Positions 48,681 through 57,626 are shown, counted from the stretch's first letter. The stretch: DNA of 64,000 nucleotides from Verrucomicrobiota bacterium (GCA_004321905.1 SCQF01000039.1:30263-94262), one strand, 5' to 3'. A program made the numbers and translations. The notes: generated by a model not told the origin, from the letters alone.

Positions 48681-49130
48681 ATGAACAAGTTTTTCTCAAT
48701 CGGTCTTGGCCTGTTGGTGTTGCTGGCGGCAGCCACCGCGCAAGAAACTTCGTTGGTGACGATCACGAAGGTGATCAAAGAGGTCGCTGTTGACCGGAGC
48801 AAAGACCTGCCACAGAGTAGCGCGAAGCTACCGAAATTTTTCGATGACGATGCGCGGCGCGGCGAGACCTATGCAATCTATTGGGCCGCGCCCGGCAGCG
48901 GCTTGCCTGCGGGTGTGACGGTGTTGTTTGAGTATGTGCTGGAGAACGCGCCGGACGTCTATGCGTTGCACATCCAATATGATTTCAAGACCGAAGGCCC
49001 GCGCAAGGCGCTGTTCACTATTCCGGAAAAACATTACCGCGATGGCGGTAACGTCAAAGCGTGGCGTGTACGCATCGTCCTCGCCGGTAAGTTACTCGCC
49101 GAGCAAACTGCGCCGAACTGGAAAAGGTGA
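48681..49130 (+). CDS. Exported protein of unknown function
   Basis: A 149-residue protein with Sec signal MNKFFSIGLGLLVLLAAATA (cleaved before QETSLV). The mature part has a beta-sandwich look: YAIYWAAPGSGLPAGVTVLFEYVLENA, ALHIQYDFKTEGPRKALFTI and VKAWRVRIVLAGKLLAEQTAPNW. That end matches periplasmic adaptor-like domains where a Tyr/Trp-rich strand closes the fold. I do not recognise the family. It is 40 nt after nuoN and may be cotranscribed. Confidence 0.8.
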   Translation: MNKFFSIGLGLLVLLAAATAQETSLVTITKVIKEVAVDRSKDLPQSSAKLPKFFDDDARRGETYAIYWAAPGSGLPAGVTVLFEYVLENAPDVYALHIQYDFKTEGPRKALFTIPEKHYRDGGNVKAWRVRIVLAGKLLAEQTAPNWKR

Positions 49131-49138
49131 TCGCGGCG

Positions 49139-49187
49139 TTTCTACGGCTTGGAAAATCCGGGGTGCTGTTTTTCCAAACCTTGGAAA
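49139..49187. repeat. Paired TTCCAAG palindromes
   Basis: TTTCTACGGCTTGGAAAA (49139-49156, degenerate left arm) and TTTTTCCAAACCTTGGAAA (49169-49187), start to start 30 bp, upstream of the efp promoter. Confidence 0.9.
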
Positions 49188-49202
49188 CCTTGAAAAAAAC
49201 AC

Positions 49203-49231
49203 TTGGCAGCGCGGCGGCGGTCGTGTATAGC
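49203..49231 (+). promoter_or_regulatory. Promoter of efp
   Basis: TTGGCA (49203-49208), 17-bp spacer, TATAGC (49226-49231); about 38 nt before the efp start codon. Confidence 0.65.
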
Positions 49232-49269
49232 GTCCGCCGCTTTGGCGAGACAACGAAGGGAAGTGTAGC

Positions 49270-49836
49270 ATGTATTCAGCGTCGGATCTACGCAAGGGTT
49301 TGAAAATCGAAATGGACGGCGTGCCGTTCGACATCGTCGAGTATGAATTCTACCGGCCGGGCAAGGGGCAGGCGATGTACAAGTGCCGCATCCGCAATTT
49401 GCTCAACGGCAACGTGACCGACAAGACGTTCCGCGAGGTGGACAGCATTGACCAGCCCGACCTCGAAGAGCGCGAAATGCAATATTCCTATAACGACGGC
49501 GAGCACTTCGTCTTCCTCGAAAACCGCACCTACGAGCAGATCAGCCTCAGCCCGGAAGTGCTCGGCAATGCGAAGTATTTCCTGCGCGAGGACATGACCG
49601 TGAAGGTACTGTTCCACAACGGCTGCGCGATCACCGTCAACCTGCCGAGCTACGTCGAGAAGGAAATCGTCGAGACCGAGCCGGGCGTCCGTGGCGACAC
49701 CGCGACCAACGTCACCAAGCCCGCCAAGATTGATAGCGGCCTTGAGATTCGCGTGCCGCTGTTCATCAACCAGGGCGACTGGGTTCGCATTGATACGCGC
49801 ACCGGCGAATATTCCGAGCGCGTGGCGAAGAAGTAA
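49270..49836 (+). CDS. efp: Elongation factor P
   Basis: A 188-residue EF-P, which rescues ribosomes stalled on polyproline. Three beta-barrel domains: the N-terminal KOW-like part with the tip loop YRPGKGQAMYK, where Lys32 is the modifiable residue (family knowledge); a middle OB domain (YSYNDGEHFVFLENRTYEQI); and a C-terminal OB domain ending GDWVRIDTRTGEYSERV. The enzyme that lysylates it, EpmA, is encoded 119 bp downstream. Confidence 0.97.
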   Translation: MYSASDLRKGLKIEMDGVPFDIVEYEFYRPGKGQAMYKCRIRNLLNGNVTDKTFREVDSIDQPDLEEREMQYSYNDGEHFVFLENRTYEQISLSPEVLGNAKYFLREDMTVKVLFHNGCAITVNLPSYVEKEIVETEPGVRGDTATNVTKPAKIDSGLEIRVPLFINQGDWVRIDTRTGEYSERVAKK

Positions 49837-49855
49837 ACACCGTCGCGCAGGTCGA

Positions 49856-49914
49856 TAGGGCGAGGCGTCCCGCCGAGCCGCAACAACCGGCTCCGCCAGA
49901 GGCGTCGCCCTACC
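49856..49914. repeat. TAGGGCGACGCC-type inverted repeat, efp-epmA gap
   Basis: TAGGGCGAGGCGTCCCGCC and GAGCCG face CGGCTCCGCCAGAGGCGTCGCCCTA, with a short CAACAAC centre: a 59-bp hairpin element filling half the gap. Shares CGCCCTACCA with 26539-26565. Confidence 0.82.
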
Positions 49915-49955
49915 AGATGACGAGAGATCGCTGATGGAGAGGGAACGGCGGAGCG

Positions 49956-50879
49956 ATGAAAAACGAATCACAGGTTTCGCCCCTCACGCCGTTTCTGTCG
50001 GTGCTCGAACTCCGCAGTCGTGTGTTGCAGGCGATCCGGCGCTGGTTCATCGAACACGACTTCGTCGAAGTTGAAACTCCGGTGCGCTTGGCCGCACCGG
50101 CGCTGGAACTCCACATCAATGCCGAACCAGCAGGCGACCATTTTCTGCGTACCTCGCCGGAACTCCACATGAAACGGCTGATGGCCGCCGGGGCCAAGCG
50201 CATCTTCCAGATGGGCCCGTGCTTCCGGCGCGGCGAGCGCGGCTCGCGCCATAATCCCGAATACACGATGCTGGAATGGTATCGCGCCGACGCCGGCTAT
50301 GCTGACGTGCTGCTGGACACCAAGGCGCTGCTCACTGCCGTCGCGCGCGACGTCAAAGGCACGACCGATCTCGAATACCAAGGCCGCCCGCTCGCGTTCG
50401 CGCCGTTTTGGGAACGGCTGACTGTGGCCGAGGCGTTTATCCGCTGGGCGGGCTGGGACCCGGTCAAAAATTACGACGCCGACCGCTTCGACCTCGATCT
50501 GGTGGAAAAAGTGGAGCCGCATCTGCCGCGCGAAACGCCGGTGATTTTAACCGACTATCCCGCCGCCGCCGCCGCACTCTCCCGCCGTAAACCGGACAAC
50601 CCCGCTGTGGCCGAGCGCTGGGAGCTATATCTGGGCGGACTGGAAATCGCCAACGCCTATTCCGAACTGATTGATCCGGTCGAGCAGCGCGCGCGGTTTG
50701 AAGAATGCGCCGAGCAGCGCGCCGCAGCGGGCCGGACGGTGTATCCGCTGGATGAAGAATTTCTCGCCGAACTCGGCCACATGCCACCGACCGGCGGCGT
50801 CGCGCTCGGTGTGGACCGCCTCGTCATGATCCTCGCCGACCTCGCCACGCTGGATGATCTACTGCCGTTCCGTAGCTGA
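49956..50879 (+). CDS. epmA: EF-P lysine ligase EpmA
   Basis: A 307-residue class II lysyl-tRNA-synthetase-like enzyme without the anticodon-binding domain; attaches beta-lysine to EF-P. Motif 2: FQMGPCFRRGERGSRHNPEYTMLEWY. Motif 3: GGVALGVDRLVMILA. Its N-terminal helix and FVEVETPVRLAAPALE are typical of EpmA/GenX/PoxA. EpmB, the 2,3-aminomutase partner, is not in the window. Confidence 0.95.
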   Translation: MKNESQVSPLTPFLSVLELRSRVLQAIRRWFIEHDFVEVETPVRLAAPALELHINAEPAGDHFLRTSPELHMKRLMAAGAKRIFQMGPCFRRGERGSRHNPEYTMLEWYRADAGYADVLLDTKALLTAVARDVKGTTDLEYQGRPLAFAPFWERLTVAEAFIRWAGWDPVKNYDADRFDLDLVEKVEPHLPRETPVILTDYPAAAAALSRRKPDNPAVAERWELYLGGLEIANAYSELIDPVEQRARFEECAEQRAAAGRTVYPLDEEFLAELGHMPPTGGVALGVDRLVMILADLATLDDLLPFRS

Positions 50880-50898
50880 AGAAGAATTTCCGTGTTGC

Positions 50899-51777
50899 CT
50901 AGTTGGTTATTACCAACTCTAGCATGGTCTGGTGATGTGTATTCGACATTGGAACGGGTTCAACTTGGAAGCGATGTCGTAAAGCCCACTGCCGTGGTTC
51001 CGGAGCATTGTCGTAGGTCATCATCACCGATCCACTCGCACGCGCTGCCAAATCAAAGACTCGCTCGTGGTCTAATCCAGACTGCGCATACAAGCGATTG
51101 CCGGCACGCTTACCGCCGGCTGTGTAGGGGGGGTCAATAAAAATAGCGCTCGATTTATAATGCAGGTACTGGGGCAGCAAATCCATGGCATTGCCATGAT
51201 AGAATTCGATTCGGTGACGTACTTGTGCGATGGCTTCAATGCGGCGCGCCAGCGTTTGTGGATACCAACGCGACGCGACACCGCGGCCATTCTCTCCGTT
51301 TCGCACCAAGCTGGCCCCCGGTGCTAGAATTCCGCCACGCTGTACCCGGTTGCGTAAAATAGTTTGAAAAGCAAAGTGATCCCGATCTTTAGGCGGCTGG
51401 GACAATTCATCTATCACTGCTTTGCGGCTAATTTCAAAACTCAATATTCGATCCACCAGTTGCTGATGGTCACCCTCAAGAATGGTCTCCCAAACAGCGG
51501 CCACTTGATCGTCCAGCTCTATCATGACCACGCGGTCTGCCAAGTTCTCCATGGCAACGGTCAACGAGGCTATGCCGCCGCCGGCAAAAGGCTCAACAAA
51601 GAGTCGACAATGAGACAGGGATTGCATCCAAGCGCGGATTCGTGGTATCAGCCAAGTCTTGCCGCCGGGATAGCGGAACGGGCTGCGCTGGGGCACGGAA
51701 GCAACGTTGACAATGCCGCTTGTGACCGCTATTTCTGCGGAATCAGGGAAAAGGGTTTCTATGGCACTTTTGAACAT
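50899..51777 (-). CDS. D12-class DNA adenine methyltransferase
   Basis: A 292-residue Dam-like N6-adenine methyltransferase. Target-recognition and SAM parts in the alpha order: RSPFRYPGGKTWLIPRI (SAM-binding start), LFVEPFAGGGIASLTV (motif I), and the catalytic FIDPPYTAGGKR (motif IV DPPY). The start at 51777 (MFKSAIETLF) is 17 nt inside the divergent restriction gene start. Codon use is A/T richer than in the surrounding genes. The pair is read as one restriction-modification system; the recognised site is unknown. Confidence 0.9.
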   Translation of the reverse strand: MFKSAIETLFPDSAEIAVTSGIVNVASVPQRSPFRYPGGKTWLIPRIRAWMQSLSHCRLFVEPFAGGGIASLTVAMENLADRVVMIELDDQVAAVWETILEGDHQQLVDRILSFEISRKAVIDELSQPPKDRDHFAFQTILRNRVQRGGILAPGASLVRNGENGRGVASRWYPQTLARRIEAIAQVRHRIEFYHGNAMDLLPQYLHYKSSAIFIDPPYTAGGKRAGNRLYAQSGLDHERVFDLAARASGSVMMTYDNAPEPRQWALRHRFQVEPVPMSNTHHQTMLELVITN

Positions 51778-52585
51778 AGCCGAAATCTTCGGGTTCGACG
51801 TGACAAACGGTAGTTCAGCGGCCCGCCGAAGTCGAGGGCAAAAGTGGTGCCGTTTTCGCAATGCGCAAGGCAATAAAGGCAATTTGCAGAACCCGTTAGG
51901 GATTTGCTCGTTCAGCGACGGCAATCAAGCTGGTGTTGTTTGTCCGAGTCGCTTTCTCGAATCCGATCGGATGTTTAAGGATGCTGCATTGGCTGCATTT
52001 GGACGTGGTGCGCGGATCATCGTAGCACCCGAGATTCGCATTCTCCGAATTCAAGGGCAGCGTTCTCGCAAGATTGGCAAAGTTGATTACATCATTGGCC
52101 GCTTGGACAAGCACGATGAAGTCTGCGACTTTGCCGCCTTGGAGGTTCAAGCCGTTTATTTTTCCGGACGTTCTATCCAGCCGGCTTTCCACAATTTTCT
52201 GAAAACCGGACAGCTAATGGCAAACGCCCAACGACGCTTGGACTATCGCTCTTCCGCGCAAAAGCGACTTATGCCACAACTAAATCTGAAGGTGCCGGTA
52301 TTCCGGCGATGGGGTAAAAAGTTTTTCGTGGCGGTGGACAATTTGTTTTACACCCAGTTACCAGCCATGCGAACGGTTCCGAACATGGACAACAGCGAGG
52401 TGACTTGGCTGGTTTATCCCTTTTCAAAGCAAAAGGGTGGTTATGAAATGGCTGCGCCAGCTATTCACTACACACTATGGGAAGACGTATTGAATGCATT
52501 GCGCGAGGGCCAAGCACCAACACCCGGTGAAATCATGGCTGAAATTTCTGCTCGGCGCGCGGAATACCGAATGCTGACAGTATAA
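51761..52585 (+). CDS. NotI-family type II restriction endonuclease
   Basis: A 274-residue protein starting MALLNIAEIFGFDV. The following WCRFRNAQGNKGN, GICSF and VVCPSRF elements match the N-terminal metal-binding part of NotI-like endonucleases. Family members normally have four Cys there; one position (the G of AQGNKG) is not Cys here. The catalytic PD-(D/E)xK part is probably around KIGKVDYIIGRL and CDFAALEVQAVYFSG (D...ExQ). It is divergent from, and overlaps by 17 bp, its methyltransferase. Confidence 0.78.
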   Translation: MALLNIAEIFGFDVTNGSSAARRSRGQKWCRFRNAQGNKGNLQNPLGICSFSDGNQAGVVCPSRFLESDRMFKDAALAAFGRGARIIVAPEIRILRIQGQRSRKIGKVDYIIGRLDKHDEVCDFAALEVQAVYFSGRSIQPAFHNFLKTGQLMANAQRRLDYRSSAQKRLMPQLNLKVPVFRRWGKKFFVAVDNLFYTQLPAMRTVPNMDNSEVTWLVYPFSKQKGGYEMAAPAIHYTLWEDVLNALREGQAPTPGEIMAEISARRAEYRMLTV

Positions 52586-52614
52586 CTACGCATTCCGCCG
52601 CATTGCTGGCTTAC

Positions 52615-53043
52615 CTACCGCTTCACCGCTTCGATAGCCTTGACCTTTTCGCCATCGAATTCGAGGCGGAGGGCTTCGTATTCTTGTCGCTGCTCGACAT
52701 CCACGAGCACGATGCTGGGGACGAACAAGCCGTTCGGGCGCAGATCGGAGACGGGCGAGAGCACGGTGACGAATTGCGGGTCGCGGCGATAGTCATAGGA
52801 GGTGTAGGCCCAGACATCGTTGACGCCATTGGTGGTGGCGCGGTGATAGATCCGATCGGGATCGCCAAGCGCCATGCGGACAGCCTCCGGGCTGAAGCCG
52901 ATGGCGACATGACCCTGGCGCACCTTGGCCTGCACGTCTGGTGTGAAACTGGCGAAAAGTTCGGGATTCTTGCGGATACGCGTTTCCGGCGTGGCGCAGC
53001 CGGCCACGACGAACAGCAACAACAGGGAAAGAATTAATTTCAT
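52615..53043 (-). CDS. Putative lipoprotein, function unknown
   Basis: A 142-residue protein with a lipoprotein signal: MKLILSLLLLFVVAGCATPE, lipobox VAGC. The mature part has RQGHVAIGFSPEAVRMALGDPDRIYHRAT, a SmpA/BamE-like helix-helix unit (x-G-x-x-x-x-x-V-x-x-x-L-G-x-P), then beta strands. The match suggests a small outer-membrane lipoprotein of BamE-like fold. No close family is claimed. Confidence 0.8.
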   Translation of the reverse strand: MKLILSLLLLFVVAGCATPETRIRKNPELFASFTPDVQAKVRQGHVAIGFSPEAVRMALGDPDRIYHRATTNGVNDVWAYTSYDYRRDPQFVTVLSPVSDLRPNGLFVPSIVLVDVEQRQEYEALRLEFDGEKVKAIEAVKR

Positions 53044-53059
53044 AAGATTATTTTCCGCT

Positions 53060-53100
53060 TTTTTACCAAGGTTGCAACGTCGTTTTCCAGACCTTGGAAA
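53060..53100. repeat. Paired TTCCAAG palindromes (first copy degenerate)
   Basis: TTTTTACCAAGGTTGCAA (53060-53077) and TTTTCCAGACCTTGGAAA (53083-53100). Confidence 0.78.
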
Positions 53101-53127
53101 GGCACCGCAAATTACAGCAGAAAATTT

Positions 53128-53190
53128 TGACAGGATGAACGGGATTTTCAGGATTCAGGCAATATCCCGTTAATCCTGTTATCTTGTCAT
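53128..53190. repeat. GACAGGATTAACAGGAT-type inverted repeat
   Basis: TGACAGGATGAACGGGATTTTCAGGATTC inverted as ATCCCGTTAATCCTGTTATCTTGTCA. It lies in the gap between divergent lipoprotein and phosphofructokinase genes. Confidence 0.75.
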
Positions 53191-53272
53191 ATAAACCGCG
53201 GCCGCGTGCTTGCATCGGGCGGCAGTTCCTGCTATCAGAACCCGGCTTTTGTAGCCAACAAAGGAGCACCTT

Positions 53273-54490
53273 ATGGCAAAGGAAAGATTGGTCGGCAATA
53301 TGTTGATCGCCCAGAGCGGCGGTCCCACGGTGGTCATCAACCAAAGCCTCGTCGGCGCGGTGCTGGAGGCGAAGAAACACAAGGAAATCAAAAAAATCTA
53401 CGGCTCGCTGCACGGGCTGAAGGGCATCCTTGGCGAAAACCTCTGCGACCTCACCAAAGAGACGCAGCAGAACCTCGAACTCGTCGCGCAGACGCCGTCT
53501 TCGGCGCTCGGCTCGGTCCGCAAGAAACCCATGCCGGAAGATTGCCGGAAGGTGTTCGCGGTGCTCAAGAAGTACAACATCCGCTACTTCTTCTACATCG
53601 GCGGCAACGACAGCGCCGAGACCACGCACATCATCAACGAGGCCGCGCTGCAGGGCGGCTACCAGATGAAGTGCTTCCACATCTGCAAGACGATTGATAA
53701 CGACCTCAAGGAAAACGACCACACGCCGGGCTTTGGTAGCGCCGGCAAGTTCGTCGCGCAGGCGTTCATGGGCGATAACCTCGACAACCGCTCATTGCCA
53801 GGCGTCAAAATCAACGTCATCATGGGCCGGCACGCCGGCTTCCTGACCGCCGCCGCTGCGCTGGCGCGCGTATTCCCGAACGACGGCCCGCACCTGATCT
53901 ATCTGCCGGAACGACCGTTCTCGCTGGAGAAATTCGTTGCCGACGTGAAGGCCGTGAACGACAAGCTCGGCCGCTGCGTCATCGCCGTCAGCGAAGGCAT
54001 TGCCGATGAAAACGGCGAAGCGATTGCCGCCAAGTTCATCAAGGAAGTGGATAGCCACGGTAATATCCAGCTCTCCGGCTCCGGCGCCTTGGGCGATCTG
54101 CTCGCGAAGGAGATCAAGGAGAAGGCGCAGATTTCCCGCGTACGCGCCGATACCTTCGGTTATCTCCAGCGCTCGTTCTGCGGCGTCGTCAGCGCCGTGG
54201 ATGCGAAGGAAGCGCGGCTCGCCGGTGCGACGGCCGTCAAATTTGCGTGCGGCGGCCAGTTTAATAACGGCTCCACCGCGATCAAGCGTGCGCCGGGCAA
54301 GACCTATAAAACGTGGATTGAGCGTACCGAGTTGCGGAACGTGGCCAAGGAAACGCGGCACATGCCCGACGAGTTCATCAATGCCGAGGGCAACGATGTG
54401 ACGGCGGCGTTCGTCAAATACGCCGCGCCGATTGTCGGACCGCTGCCCAAGGTCGGTCGCCTGAAAGCCGCGCCGGTCGCGAAAAAATAA
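53273..54490 (+). CDS. pfp: 6-phosphofructokinase, PPi-dependent type
   Basis: A 405-residue phosphofructokinase. N-terminal AQSGGPTVVINQSL; the phosphoryl-donor loop FYIGGNDSAETTHI has Asp where ATP enzymes have Gly, and Lys in CKTIDNDL, both PPi-type marks (family knowledge). MGRHAGFLTAAAAL is the substrate-binding MGR motif; AVSEGIADENGEAI follows. Reversible with fructose 1,6-bisphosphate, saving ATP in glycolysis. Confidence 0.93.
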   Translation: MAKERLVGNMLIAQSGGPTVVINQSLVGAVLEAKKHKEIKKIYGSLHGLKGILGENLCDLTKETQQNLELVAQTPSSALGSVRKKPMPEDCRKVFAVLKKYNIRYFFYIGGNDSAETTHIINEAALQGGYQMKCFHICKTIDNDLKENDHTPGFGSAGKFVAQAFMGDNLDNRSLPGVKINVIMGRHAGFLTAAAALARVFPNDGPHLIYLPERPFSLEKFVADVKAVNDKLGRCVIAVSEGIADENGEAIAAKFIKEVDSHGNIQLSGSGALGDLLAKEIKEKAQISRVRADTFGYLQRSFCGVVSAVDAKEARLAGATAVKFACGGQFNNGSTAIKRAPGKTYKTWIERTELRNVAKETRHMPDEFINAEGNDVTAAFVKYAAPIVGPLPKVGRLKAAPVAKK

Positions 54491-54516
54491 CGACGGTTGT
54501 GTTTGTGCGGGCCGGG

Positions 54517-54566
54517 TTTTCCAAAGGTTGGAAAATCCGGCCTGCTGTTTTTCCAAGCCTTGGAAA
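54517..54566. repeat. Paired TTCCAAG palindromes
   Basis: TTTTCCAAAGGTTGGAAAA (54517-54535) and TTTTTCCAAGCCTTGGAAA (54548-54566), start to start 31 bp, between pfp and the next gene. Confidence 0.92.
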
Positions 54567-54585
54567 GGCGACAAAAAAGTTGTGT

Positions 54586-55575
54586 ATGCCGCGAAAAAAA
54601 GCTATGGCTGCGGCGATGTTTTGGACGCGTAGCAGCAGATTTGTTTCCTTGGCGATTCCGCTGGCGGTGCTGAGCACAGGCGTGGTGCGTGCCGATTTGG
54701 TCGTCACGCCGCCGGCGACAAACACCGCCCAGACCTTGGATCAATGGCACGACCAGATGGACGCGCAGTTGCAGCGTGTGGCGCGCAAGCTGGACTCGTT
54801 TTTCAAGCGCGCCGACGATCCGGAATCCACGGGCAAATCAACCGGGCGCGTCCGGTTGATGTTGAACATCCAGGATGCCGAGACACCGTCGCTGAACGCC
54901 GCGTTCAGCGGGAAGCTGGCGTTGCCCTGCGCCGAAGAGCGGCTGCATTTGTTCGTGGACAACATCAAGCGCGGCGCGTTGCCGGGCGCGGAAGATCCCA
55001 CCACCAGCGATAATACCTTGCAGGCCGGTTTGCGCTTCTGGCTGTTGCGCGAATTGCGCTCCCGGTTGAGTTTCGAGAGCGGCGTCAAGTTCCGGGGCAT
55101 CCCCGATCCGTTCGGCCAGGTGGAGTTCCAATATGAGCGCAAACTGGATGGATGGCTGGGGCGCTTTACGCAGGATGCGTTCTATTATGCGAAGGAGCGG
55201 GCGGGTGAATTGACGCAGGTGGACGTTGAGCGGGCGTTCCGCAATCAGTCGGTGCTGCGCAGCACGACCGCGGCGCAATACACCGAGGAATCCAACGGGG
55301 TGGAGTTCGAGCAGACGCTGCTCTATGACCTGCCGCTCCATGGCCGCGGGCGCAACTTGATTCCGAGCGCGAGCGTCTTTGCGCATAGAAATGGCAGCTT
55401 TCTGATGGACGACTACCGTGTGAACATCACCTATCGCACGAGTTTTTTTCGTCCGTGGTTGATCTTGGAAGTCACGCCGCAGATCGAGTTTCCGCGCGAA
55501 CGAGACTACACCTTCACGCCATCGTTGCGCATTGGCTTTGAAATCTGGTTGGGCAGCTTGCCGGAAGACCGTTGA
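54586..55575 (+). CDS. Exported, probable outer-membrane protein
   Basis: A 329-residue protein. After a positively charged start a membrane signal (FVSLAIPLAVLSTGVVRA) leads into a coiled region (QWHDQMDAQLQRVARKLDSFF) and then amphipathic beta strands rich in Arg and aromatic residues (LRFWLLRELRSRLSFESGVKF, FFRPWLILEVTPQIEF), consistent with an outer-membrane barrel. The start at 54586 is the first ATG after the palindrome pair; 54604 is also possible. No known family recognised. Confidence 0.72.
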   Translation: MPRKKAMAAAMFWTRSSRFVSLAIPLAVLSTGVVRADLVVTPPATNTAQTLDQWHDQMDAQLQRVARKLDSFFKRADDPESTGKSTGRVRLMLNIQDAETPSLNAAFSGKLALPCAEERLHLFVDNIKRGALPGAEDPTTSDNTLQAGLRFWLLRELRSRLSFESGVKFRGIPDPFGQVEFQYERKLDGWLGRFTQDAFYYAKERAGELTQVDVERAFRNQSVLRSTTAAQYTEESNGVEFEQTLLYDLPLHGRGRNLIPSASVFAHRNGSFLMDDYRVNITYRTSFFRPWLILEVTPQIEFPRERDYTFTPSLRIGFEIWLGSLPEDR

Positions 55576-55580
55576 ATGCG

Positions 55581-56921
55581 TCAGTAGCGATCCAGTGTGG
55601 CGTGTGGATAGCGTTGGCGATGCGCGGGACGAGAAACAGGCGTTGCGTCATAGATCGTTGCAGCGGCAGATACAGGTGCGAGATCGCGGACGATGGCGAC
55701 GAAGATGTTGCGTCGGCGCTGAATGGGTTGGGTGACATGCACGGTGCGAACGGTGGCGCCGCCGCTGGTCTTGAGAACGATGTCGAATTCTTGGAGATCG
55801 GTGGGGCAGGAGACGCGCGCCACCTGCAGGTACTGCGGCAACGTTTCCCACCGGCGGACGTCCGGCTCTTCCAGCGCCATGAGCGCCCCAAAGACCAGCG
55901 AACCGAGACCGTCTTTTTGCTGTTCCGCCAGCACGGCCAGCCCAGCCTTGACGGCGACACGCGCACCGGTTTTGAGTGCCTGGCGTAACGCTTCTTTTTC
56001 GGCTGTTTTGCGCGCCAATTCGCCGGTATCGGCGAGCATATAACTCCGGCCAAGCATTTGTCCGTGATGATAAATCTCCGCGTGCGTGGGGAAGGAAAAG
56101 GCTTCGAGCAGGGCGGGATTGGTATCGGCCGGCGGCGTGCGACCGGTGAGGACGAAGCAAATCAGTTCGGCGTTGCCGGATCCCGGGGGATGCCGTGCCT
56201 CAGCCGTCGGCTGGCTTGGCGGCAGCAACGATGCCTCAGCATTCTTCGTGGCATTGGTGGACACCTTGACCGGTGGTTTATAACGTAGACGTCCGGTGAG
56301 CGGATCAATTGCGGTGCTCTTGGCCAGTTCGTTGGCTTTGCGGTATTGCAGCGCGGCGTTGGAGTCGTCGTCAATCATCTCCAAACAAAAACCGGCCATG
56401 TATCGCGAGTAGGCATCTTCGGGGTAATCGCTGCGCCGGTCGGGCTCAAGCGAACGAATGATGCGGCGTGCACCGACGGCGGCGTTGTCCCAATCACCCT
56501 GTGCTAGGAAATTCTGTGCGTTAAACGCTTCCAGCAGCGTGCGTTCGTAGGGCGCGCCGCTGAAGTCCTGCACGGTGTCGTTGATGACAAAACTGGCCGC
56601 GCCCTTGGAAGCACTGACGGTCCAGAGTTGGTCAATCTTGGCGGCAGCCGCGATATAGTCTTTGGAACTTTCTGCATATTCACTGCGTTGCTGGCGAATG
56701 GTGCCGCGTTCCATCAGGAAGAGTACTTCGTCCTTGGGCCGCGGCACGATATTGGTGAGCGCCGCTTCGGCCTGCGGAAGGCGTCCGGCGTAAAAATTCT
56801 GCCGCGCCGCGCCCAGCGGCGTGGCGCAACCGGCCAGCAGGACGGACAACCACGCCGCTGCCACCAGCGCCGCCCGCGCGGCGCGCGGGGCTTCAGACGC
56901 GCGCCGCAGGACGCTACGCAT
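55581..56921 (-). CDS. COG3014-like lipoprotein with TPR-type helices
   Basis: A 446-residue lipoprotein: signal ends LSVLLAGCATPLGAARQ. Helical repeats follow (FYAGRLPQAEAAL, KDEVLFLMERGTIRQQRSEYAESSKDYIAAA, FNAQNFLAQGDWDNAAVGARRI), then an immunoglobulin-like beta region (LQEFDIVLKTSGGATVRTVHVTQP). It is immediately downstream of lpoB, and such COG3014-type genes accompany lpoB in other bacteria (recalled). Probably a periplasmic envelope-assembly helper. Confidence 0.75.
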   Translation of the reverse strand: MRSVLRRASEAPRAARAALVAAAWLSVLLAGCATPLGAARQNFYAGRLPQAEAALTNIVPRPKDEVLFLMERGTIRQQRSEYAESSKDYIAAAAKIDQLWTVSASKGAASFVINDTVQDFSGAPYERTLLEAFNAQNFLAQGDWDNAAVGARRIIRSLEPDRRSDYPEDAYSRYMAGFCLEMIDDDSNAALQYRKANELAKSTAIDPLTGRLRYKPPVKVSTNATKNAEASLLPPSQPTAEARHPPGSGNAELICFVLTGRTPPADTNPALLEAFSFPTHAEIYHHGQMLGRSYMLADTGELARKTAEKEALRQALKTGARVAVKAGLAVLAEQQKDGLGSLVFGALMALEEPDVRRWETLPQYLQVARVSCPTDLQEFDIVLKTSGGATVRTVHVTQPIQRRRNIFVAIVRDLAPVSAAATIYDATPVSRPAHRQRYPHATLDRY

Positions 56922-56922
56922 A

Positions 56923-57546
56923 TTACCACCCAATGAGCGGCTGGCTTTCCTTGCGCGCGAACTCCTCTTCCTTGGTCCAGATGAGTTCGCTCGTTTCCAA
57001 GTCGGTGATCTCGAAGGTCAGCTTGTAGTATTTCACTTCCTGCTTCGAGATGCGCACCTGCTTTGGCGAGGACTGGTTCATCTCGGTGAAGGAGCCGCTG
57101 ACCATATATTTGGCGCCGAGTTGTTTGCCCACGTTCACCTGCGTCTCCGGCGTGGCGTTGGCCGCCTGATAGCCTTGCTCCTTGAGCAGGTCTGCGCGCC
57201 GCGTTTCGTTGATGAAGCGGACTTTGCCCGACTGGAGCAGCAGCGTGCGCACATGGTCGGTAAAGTTCTTCATGTCCTCGAATTTCTGCGTGCGGTTTTG
57301 CACGTTGGCGACCATCATGATCGGCGGCTGCGGAGCATCTTTGATGATGCGGCTGGCCAGCATGGCATCCACGAAACCACGGGTCATCTGCTTCATGTCG
57401 GAATAATCATAATCCGCGTCCATGTGCTGCTTCTGGTTCACATCCACCTCGGCGACCGAGGCGCGGAACATCGCGCAACCGTTGCACAGCACCAAGGCGG
57501 CGGCGCCCGCCACGCAACCCGTCCATTGCAGAAAACGTTGATTCAT
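56923..57546 (-). CDS. lpoB: LpoB-like penicillin-binding-protein activator
   Basis: A 207-residue outer-membrane lipoprotein that in E. coli activates PBP1b from outside. Lipobox LVLCNGC after a hydrophobic segment. The TolB-N-like domain matches LpoB: IIKDAPQPPIMMVANVQNRTQKF, KNFTDHVRTLLLQSGKVRFI, GKQLGAKYMVSGSFTEM and FEITDLETSELIWTKEEE. A very good AAGGAG precedes the ATG at 57546; upstream frame is not conserved. Confidence 0.9.
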   Translation of the reverse strand: MNQRFLQWTGCVAGAAALVLCNGCAMFRASVAEVDVNQKQHMDADYDYSDMKQMTRGFVDAMLASRIIKDAPQPPIMMVANVQNRTQKFEDMKNFTDHVRTLLLQSGKVRFINETRRADLLKEQGYQAANATPETQVNVGKQLGAKYMVSGSFTEMNQSSPKQVRISKQEVKYYKLTFEITDLETSELIWTKEEEFARKESQPLIGW

Positions 57547-57626
57547 ATTCAACTCCTTATTTGTTCGCTGTTTCGCGGGCAATATAGGCCGGATTGGCGA
57601 CGCAATCAAGCACGCAGCGGCAGGGC

